Assembly: GCA_027068435.1 (NCBI GenBank)
Contig: JAMOTA010000027.1
Span: forward strand, 1 to 64,000
Length of the DNA stretch: 64,000 bases
DNA from: Sulfurovum sp.
GTDB taxonomy: Bacteria; Campylobacterota; Campylobacteria; Campylobacterales; Sulfurovaceae
Direction of reading: 5' to 3'
Made by a program: the position numbers and the translations under genes. Below the pieces are notes generated by a model. That model did not search any database, had not been told where the DNA came from, and saw only the letters and a list, made by a program, of their open reading frames with translations. Of this stretch, positions 58,622 through 64,000 are shown one piece after another; the first letter of the stretch is position 1; each line of letters starts with the position of its first letter.

Positions 58622-60406
58622 TTATTTACTCTCTATTTGTATTTTAACCTCTTGGTAACAAGCACTTTCACCCTCTTCACTTAAAATGCTAGGTGTTAAG
58701 GTATTTAGCCCTACTGTGTTACTTAGTATAAGTAGCGAGTCTAAACGTAAGTTTTCATTATGCTTTACTTTAAAAGTATGGCTGCCATACGCTGAACTCA
58801 ATTCTACTTTTTCTCCTTCACTGTATCCTAACTCTGGGTGAAGTTCTACCTCGTCATCTCTAATAAACTGTGTATTGAGTGATTTAACTGACTTAGGAGA
58901 GAGTAACCAAAAAGATTTATCTATTTTTTCATTTTTACTGCTTTTTCGATATTTAGTAAAACGTTTGGTGTTGACAAAGTCATCATCATACTCTTCTATA
59001 AATTCAAAATCATCACCACCCTCTTCTCCAAATCCATTAGCATAAGGTAACTCTTCAAAAGCAGGAGAGATATACTGTTCACCCTCTTTTTTACACTGTT
59101 TAAGCCATGCATCTATATAGTAAGCCTCGTGTTCTAAACCTGAAAATGCAAATGCGTTAAAAAGGTATTGAGTAAAGTTATACTCACTTATACCTATATC
59201 TGAATCTATACCCTTATTCATCTTCTCAACGTACTGATGCCCATAACTAACTCTTACATCCTCTTTTTCAAAAAAGTTCTTTGCAGGGATAACTATCTTT
59301 GCTAACTTAGAGGTTTCATTTTCATATAAGCCAAAATATATAAGATTATTTACACTTTTCAACTCTTTAGATACACGGTTGCTATCTGGCATAGACTCAG
59401 CAGGATTACCACCTTGAACCAGTACCGTTTTAAAGTTAGAAAAATTCGTAGTAGCCTTTTGTACACGTTTACAAGTAACATCAAAAGGGTTAGTAAAACC
59501 TAACTTTGAGTTAGCCAAATAACTCACACCACATCCCTCTTTTCCAAAAAGTCCTAGTGTTGCTGCTAGTGAGTCTATGGCATGAAGTACAGATGAACCT
59601 GTGCTGTATTTTTGGACACCTGCACCTACAAGAAAGACAACTTTTTGATTACGTAAGTATTCCATTATACGCCCCATATCTCCTAGTTCAAGACCAATAT
59701 ATGACAAAATAGACTTTATACGATGTTCTCGTGTAAAGTCATAAAAATCTTCATGTTCAGGTGCAAATTCATCTAACCACTGTGTATCATCACTATCTTC
59801 CATAAAAACAAAACGTGCTAACAAAATAGCAACATAATAGTCTGTACGTGGAGCAATCTGTAAAAAGAGGTCAGCCTTTTTTGCTATCTCTGTACGTACA
59901 GGGTCTATCACTACTATTTTTTTACCTTCTAAATAAGGCATAATATGGGCATTGGTTACCGTAACATTTCGTCCCCATACAACCACAGTATCTGCTTTTG
60001 CTATCTGCTCTAAGGGAAGGTTTCTGTTTACCCCTCTTCCCATCAAGATACCTGCATCCCCTGAACCATCACAGAGTGAACCTTTAGTTAAAGAGCCATT
60101 TACCTTCTCCATAAAAAGATTTGTTATCTCTTGCATGACACCAAAGTTACCTGAGCCTCTCCAAAGAAGTGGATTCTCTACTTTAAAAGCTTCTACCACT
60201 GCCTGAAGTACCTCTTCCATACTTACTTCAACACCATCTATACGAGGTTGTTCTATACGCGAAGTATCTCTCATGTGCTTATGAAGCAAAGCACACAATG
60301 CACCATTACCTACAGGGTGAGAAGCATCGCCTTTTATTTTGTGGGTCACCTCATCTACGATAATACTACACCCATCATAACAATCTAGTCCACAAGCTGT
60401 ATGCAT
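58622..60406 (-). CDS. Molybdopterin oxidoreductase family protein with 4Fe-4S site
   Basis: This 594-residue protein starts with ACGLDCYDGCSIIVDE and GALCALLHKH, the C-x3-C-x3-C...C set that binds the N-terminal 4Fe-4S cluster of bis-MGD enzymes. WRGSGNFGVMQEITN and GNPAESMPDSN are further family features. There is no Tat signal, so it should stay in the cytoplasm. It is short for the family (usually 650-800) and has an acidic insertion at about 455-480. The substrate cannot be read from sequence; it shares one base with the adaptor gene upstream. Confidence 0.82.
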   Translation of the reverse strand: MHTACGLDCYDGCSIIVDEVTHKIKGDASHPVGNGALCALLHKHMRDTSRIEQPRIDGVEVSMEEVLQAVVEAFKVENPLLWRGSGNFGVMQEITNLFMEKVNGSLTKGSLCDGSGDAGILMGRGVNRNLPLEQIAKADTVVVWGRNVTVTNAHIMPYLEGKKIVVIDPVRTEIAKKADLFLQIAPRTDYYVAILLARFVFMEDSDDTQWLDEFAPEHEDFYDFTREHRIKSILSYIGLELGDMGRIMEYLRNQKVVFLVGAGVQKYSTGSSVLHAIDSLAATLGLFGKEGCGVSYLANSKLGFTNPFDVTCKRVQKATTNFSNFKTVLVQGGNPAESMPDSNRVSKELKSVNNLIYFGLYENETSKLAKIVIPAKNFFEKEDVRVSYGHQYVEKMNKGIDSDIGISEYNFTQYLFNAFAFSGLEHEAYYIDAWLKQCKKEGEQYISPAFEELPYANGFGEEGGDDFEFIEEYDDDFVNTKRFTKYRKSSKNEKIDKSFWLLSPKSVKSLNTQFIRDDEVELHPELGYSEGEKVELSSAYGSHTFKVKHNENLRLDSLLILSNTVGLNTLTPSILSEEGESACYQEVKIQIESK

Positions 60407-61206
60407 TATTTCATCTCAACCTTCATCAGTTTAGAAAAGAGTCCTTTAGGTGCCTCTATATAGATTTCAGCTCTATAAGAAGAGATAAACTTTTCATCTG
60501 TCATACGCCATACCTTATTTACTTGGTAAGCTGTTTTTTCACCATTTAGATAAACAGTTTTCTCTTTAACTCCTTGAATCTCTTCAGCTTCTAAAAATAG
60601 TACTAATTTTGCTCTACTTGCATCTTCTACTTGTGCTAGTGCTACACCAGGGTTTACAAAGTCCCCTTTTCTCACCATAAGTTTATACAAATATTTATCT
60701 TCTAAGACTATAGATTTTTTCTTAATACTATCATTGAGTTGTGCAACCTTATAGTTCATATCCATAATCTGTTTTTCTAAACTTATGATTTTCTCACGTG
60801 TACTAAGATATTGTGTTTTTGCAGAAGTAAAACTGCTATAGGCATTGTCTTTTTGTGTCTTTGATGCCGTAGATAGTTTAGAGATACGCTCATAATACCC
60901 TTTTTGTCTCTTGACTGTACCGTTTAAACTTGTTGCTATCTCTTCATTTATAGTTAACATTTTTTCTAATAATACTACACTTTTTTTAGCATCAGTCAAG
61001 TTTGATTTATCTAAAGTATCATCTAAGTGTATCACCCTTTTTGAAGTAACGATACTTCCTTCAAACTCTAAATCAGATTCTACTACCAACGCACTTACTG
61101 CTGATTTTAGTACAACTGACTCATAAGGCTCTACTTTTGCATAGTGTACTTTTGCCGATACAAATACTGGTATAAATAGTGCTATAAGGAGTTTATATTT
61201 CCACAT
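60406..61206 (-). CDS. HlyD-like periplasmic adaptor protein
   Basis: This 266-residue protein has a signal peptide (MWKYKLLIALFIPVFVSA), a lipoyl-like half-motif (KSAVSALVVESDLEFEGSIV), a long coiled coil (about 75-165) and a second barrel part (YKLMVRKGDFVNPGVALAQV). This is the order in membrane-fusion proteins of efflux and type I secretion pumps, but no pump or outer-membrane factor gene is adjacent. It may act with a distant pump or be repurposed. It overlaps the molybdopterin gene by one base. Confidence 0.75.
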   Translation of the reverse strand: MWKYKLLIALFIPVFVSAKVHYAKVEPYESVVLKSAVSALVVESDLEFEGSIVTSKRVIHLDDTLDKSNLTDAKKSVVLLEKMLTINEEIATSLNGTVKRQKGYYERISKLSTASKTQKDNAYSSFTSAKTQYLSTREKIISLEKQIMDMNYKVAQLNDSIKKKSIVLEDKYLYKLMVRKGDFVNPGVALAQVEDASRAKLVLFLEAEEIQGVKEKTVYLNGEKTAYQVNKVWRMTDEKFISSYRAEIYIEAPKGLFSKLMKVEMK

Positions 61207-61224
61207 TTTGACTCTCTTTCTAAA

Positions 61225-61803
61225 TTAAATCATCGTTTTTAGTTCATCTGCTCGTAAACGCGTTGTATCAACAAGACATCCACTCATAAGCAACATCTCA
61301 CCTGTACCACCTTCCATAAGTGACGCCTCTGCTTCGCATTTACTATCTCTGTATTTCATCCACGCTCTTTGAGCTTTTTTTAATCTTACTTTATTGTTGC
61401 TTTCACTCTTCATCGCTTGTTTATAATATTTATTTAAACGCTTATCTTGACGCTCTAGCTCTTTACCATTACAGACTCTCATATCGTAATCACTTATAGC
61501 ATTATTTAAACACGTTTTATAATTACTAGCTGAAGGCTTCATACCTACAAACTCTCGTATTTCATCTTCTGTTTTACACACTTTTTTTCTCTTAGTACAT
61601 AAAATTTTTACTTTTTTGGAGTTCGTAATCTTGACACAGTTAGTTTGACCTACTGCTCCTGTACTTTTTATGGTTACACTACAAGATTCACTTTTGCCCG
61701 ATATACGTACTTGTGCAACATCATTATTGATACTTTCTATGAGTATAGAGTTACTATAAAGAAAACTACTAATAAGTACGAAGAAACTATATATTTTCTT
61801 CAT
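61225..61803 (-). CDS. Secreted LprI/DUF1311-like protein
   Basis: This 192-residue protein has a signal peptide (about 1-19) and a C-terminal DUF1311/LprI-like domain: YKTCLNNAISDYDMRVCNGK, then QDKRLNKYYKQAMK and KAQRAWMKYRDSKCEAEASL. Members bind or inhibit lysozyme in some bacteria. The N-terminal half (about 25-90) has several cysteines and is not recognised. Its start abuts the dynamin-like GTPase stop. Confidence 0.82.
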   Translation of the reverse strand: MKKIYSFFVLISSFLYSNSILIESINNDVAQVRISGKSESCSVTIKSTGAVGQTNCVKITNSKKVKILCTKRKKVCKTEDEIREFVGMKPSASNYKTCLNNAISDYDMRVCNGKELERQDKRLNKYYKQAMKSESNNKVRLKKAQRAWMKYRDSKCEAEASLMEGGTGEMLLMSGCLVDTTRLRADELKTMI

Positions 61804-63201
61804 CTATTTCTCCACTGATGTTTTGCTAGTTGGAGTAGGAGATGATGCTACAAACTGATCGTTAAGCTTTTGTATAGACTCTCTTCCTTGAGTCATCAAT
61901 ACATCTAGTTTAACTTTAATACCCTTATGCCAATTACGCCCAAAACCAAAGATAGTTCTCCACCATTTTGTGTTATGTAGTACAGCTTTGGCAATATTGA
62001 TATCTTTCTCTGCCCATTTTTTAGCAATTCTCTCTGCAAAAAAGGCACGGGCTTTAAAGTGTACAGCACCAATTAGTAACATCATAACTCCACCTGCTAT
62101 TATCTGACTTAGTGTACTATTTAAGCTCTCAAGTATATGCCACTGAAACTGTGATACACCTACTAAAACAAGAAGTAAAACAGATACTACTACATCTGTC
62201 CAGAGTACACGACTTCCCCACTCTCTTAATGCTTCTTGAAGTTTTGGTATTTTTTCCTCTTTTATCTCTTTAGAGAAATCTTCTAATGCCTTAATAATAC
62301 GATAAGCACGTTCAATGCTTACTTTATCCATACGATCGATTATACGTGCTAAATCTGTATCTTTTTTACTCTTTAAACGTTTTAGCATCGCTTCATCTTC
62401 TATGGTGTTGGCTGCACTTTCATTGTAAATACTATAGAAATTACCAGAGATAAGTCCCTCTTTAGATAAAGCCCTTTGCCATGATGATATAACATCTTCT
62501 AAATTATCTTCTTTTGCTGTAGTATCTATTTGGTTGAGGATATAAAGTACTTTGTTGGCATCCTTATGCTCTATGGTTGTTCCTACTAAATGCTCTAAGG
62601 TATCTCTCATTGCACCAGGTTCAGGATGCCGAGCATCAAAGAAAATAAGAACCAAATCTGACATCTCAACCATATGATTAGTAATACGTAAAATACCATC
62701 ACGCTGACTATCTGCATCAAACCCTGGAGAGTCGATAAGTATCTTGCCTTTTATCTTATCTGACTTCAATGTCTTAAGTTGTAAGTATTGGTTGACTCTA
62801 TTACCCTCACCAGGATCTACGATATTAATCTCTTCACTAATATTATAAAACGGAAAACGTGGGTCAGCATCTAAAGCAAGACCTGGCAAGGTTACTGATT
62901 CATCATTGTTACCATAACATATGACAGTAAACTTATCATCAATGGCATGGTTACCACTTTGCTGAAGATTTTGACCTATATAATCATTAATAAATGATGA
63001 TTTTCCTGCTGAAAAAGTCCCTAAAATAGAGATCATAGGCCACCATGAGATATGACTTGTATAGGATTCATGATGTTCGATTAACCCTATTTTGTGACCT
63101 ATTTTGTCTAATGCTTTATACTTATCTATTACATCTAAGAGAACTGGGTTCTCAGCAGAAAGATACTCTTTAAGTTTTTTATATCGCTCTTCTGGCATCA
63201 T
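61804..63201 (-). CDS. Dynamin-family GTPase
   Basis: This 465-residue protein has a G domain with P-loop GTFSAGKSSFINDYIGQ (about residues 61-77), switch Thr candidates after it, G3 DSPGFDAD (about 158-165) and G4 NQID (about 223-226). Two adjacent hydrophobic segments near 330-380 would anchor it to the membrane, as in bacterial dynamin-like proteins. Many such proteins act in membrane repair or envelope stress. It is the first gene of the long leftward run, with a probable promoter in 63202-63300. Confidence 0.88.
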   Translation of the reverse strand: MMPEERYKKLKEYLSAENPVLLDVIDKYKALDKIGHKIGLIEHHESYTSHISWWPMISILGTFSAGKSSFINDYIGQNLQQSGNHAIDDKFTVICYGNNDESVTLPGLALDADPRFPFYNISEEINIVDPGEGNRVNQYLQLKTLKSDKIKGKILIDSPGFDADSQRDGILRITNHMVEMSDLVLIFFDARHPEPGAMRDTLEHLVGTTIEHKDANKVLYILNQIDTTAKEDNLEDVISSWQRALSKEGLISGNFYSIYNESAANTIEDEAMLKRLKSKKDTDLARIIDRMDKVSIERAYRIIKALEDFSKEIKEEKIPKLQEALREWGSRVLWTDVVVSVLLLVLVGVSQFQWHILESLNSTLSQIIAGGVMMLLIGAVHFKARAFFAERIAKKWAEKDINIAKAVLHNTKWWRTIFGFGRNWHKGIKVKLDVLMTQGRESIQKLNDQFVASSPTPTSKTSVEK

Positions 63202-63370
63202 TATATTATCCTTCGTATCCTAAAGTTTACTATTATACCTTTAATGATTTTAACTTAGATAATAGCATATACCTCTTATTAAAATAAAATTTAAATCGTA
63301 TAAATAGAAACATATTCTAAAAAATAATAACTATTTTATCTATATTTTAACTATATCTTTAATAACCTGC

Positions 63371-63376
63371 TATAAT
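63371..63376 (+). promoter_or_regulatory. Probable -10 box for the CxxCxGxG mini-protein
   Basis: TATAAT lies 38 bp before the ATG at 63414, and AAGGAG at 63403-63408 is a strong ribosome-binding site. The -35 region is AT-rich without a clear box. Confidence 0.6.
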
Positions 63377-63413
63377 ATATACATATCAAACTATATTGAA
63401 ATAAGGAGAAGAA

Positions 63414-63584
63414 ATGGAAGTATGTCCAAGTTGTAAAGGTTCAGGAAAGTGTCAAGGGTGTGATGGTACTGGAAAACTCAGTGATGGTAGTGACTGTAAA
63501 ATGTGTTATGGATCAGGAAAATGTAGTGAAAAAACACCTGCTGGGTACCGTTGTCATGGTACAGGAGAAGTAGCTAAAATATAA
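63414..63584 (+). CDS. Tiny CxxCxGxG zinc-finger-like protein
   Basis: This 56-residue protein is made of DnaJ-type cysteine-rich units: CPSCKGSG, CQGCDGTG, CKMCYGSG and a last RCHGTG where only one Cys remains. In DnaJ four CxxCxGxG motifs bind two zinc ions and contact substrates. Here no J domain or substrate domain is present. The promoter and strong ribosome-binding site support real expression. Function is unknown; it may be a redox or zinc-binding chaperone-like peptide. Confidence 0.8.
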   Translation: MEVCPSCKGSGKCQGCDGTGKLSDGSDCKMCYGSGKCSEKTPAGYRCHGTGEVAKI

Positions 63585-63702
63585 TTAAATTCTATTTATT
63601 AAATAAATTTAGCAAAATAAAAGCCTTTAAAGTTATAATTAATTTTTATTAATATCTATAAAGGTTTTAGAATGCTAAGTCAAAAACTTAATAAACTCTC
63701 TA

Positions 63703-64000
63703 ATGTTTCGTCTAATGTTTAAATATATTCCAAGAAAAATCAACCTTATCATCCCCATACTTATTTTAGCCATTATATTTCTTACGCTTACTGTCAGTTT
63801 AGTACGTATTCAATTTTTAAAAACCAAATCTCTTTTATTAACAGAAAATAAAATTATCTTAGCAACTAAACTATCTAAAGTTTTGCATGAGTTGCAAAGA
63901 GAGAGGGGACTCTCTATAGGTTTTATCTCTAGTAATGGAATAAACTTTAAAGAGGAGCTTCTGCAACAAAGAGAATATACTAATAACAAAATAGAAGAGC
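63703..64000 (+). CDS. NIT-domain membrane sensor, N-terminal part (cut by window edge)
   Basis: The frame is open from the ATG at 63703 to the window end. A second in-frame ATG at 63715 is an equally likely start, as neither has a clear Shine-Dalgarno. A membrane helix (INLIIPILILAIIFLTLTVS) is followed by a periplasmic part with LHELQRERGLSIGFISSNG and LLQQREYTNNKIEE, the hallmark of the NIT nitrate/nitrite-sensing domain. The output part (MCP, kinase or GGDEF) is outside the window. Confidence 0.85.
   Translation, partial: MFRLMFKYIPRKINLIIPILILAIIFLTLTVSLVRIQFLKTKSLLLTENKIILATKLSKVLHELQRERGLSIGFISSNGINFKEELLQQREYTNNKIEE

Noticed and set aside
63672-63722. Sixteen-codon open frame before the NIT-domain gene
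   Set aside because: Too short to support as a gene; it has no clear ribosome-binding site, and a leader-peptide role cannot be shown.

Overview
The window is AT-rich chromosomal DNA of a Campylobacterota (epsilonproteobacterial) bacterium, most likely a free-living Sulfurovum/Sulfurimonas-like lineage. Support for this is a UPF0323-type lipoprotein next to a glutathionylspermidine-synthase-like gene, short GlmU and Ppx/GppA proteins, HemJ-type haem synthesis, ppiD-ftsA-ftsZ linkage and a very large set of two-component sensors with the HQWRQPLN-type histidine kinase box. This placement is inferred from gene content. No rRNA, tRNA, insertion sequence or prophage was recognised.

Layout: 1-4662 holds a cut response regulator, ilvA-ppx, a CoA-binding protein, a methyltransferase and a lipoprotein. 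4766-7349 is a CRISPR array of 39 repeats and 38 spacers. 7350-7522 is its probable leader. 7523-18774 is a leftward type I-B cas operon, cas6-[DUF1016 nuclease]-cas8b-cas7-[RelE-type toxin-antitoxin]-cas5-cas3-[MazF-type toxin-antitoxin]-cas4-cas1-cas2. Its unusual trait is three inserted non-cas modules, two toxin-antitoxin pairs and one PD-(D/E)XK nuclease. Several of the joints are start/stop overlaps, so the inserts are built into the operon. 18879-26427 is housekeeping (trmA, glmU, coaBC, uppS, prepilin peptidase, LptF/G permease, truA).

26429-32768 is a leftward five-gene unit: four tandem secreted PilJ-N/P-box proteins followed by a large hybrid histidine kinase with a NIT-like sensor. 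32859-44256 is mostly housekeeping: DUF2231, hemJ, a secreted endonuclease/phosphatase, a Sel1 protein, bioA, ppiD-ftsA-ftsZ, a UPF0323 lipoprotein and a GspS-like ATP-grasp enzyme.

63201 down to 44270 is one long leftward run: a dynamin-like GTPase, an LprI-like protein, a periplasmic adaptor, a molybdopterin oxidoreductase, a REC-PAS-GGDEF diguanylate cyclase, six histidine kinases, a di-haem cytochrome c peroxidase and a DUF481 outer-membrane protein. No DNA-binding response regulator lies in this run, so the obvious local output is c-di-GMP. The kinase genes show near-identical nucleotide tracts that suggest recent gene conversion. The right edge has a tiny CxxCxGxG zinc-finger-like protein and the start of another NIT-domain sensor.

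The best candidate for an undescribed system is the I-B cas operon with its two built-in toxin-antitoxin pairs and DUF1016 nuclease. It also has a repeat-like palindrome just upstream of the cas promoter that could be part of a crRNA-like regulator.
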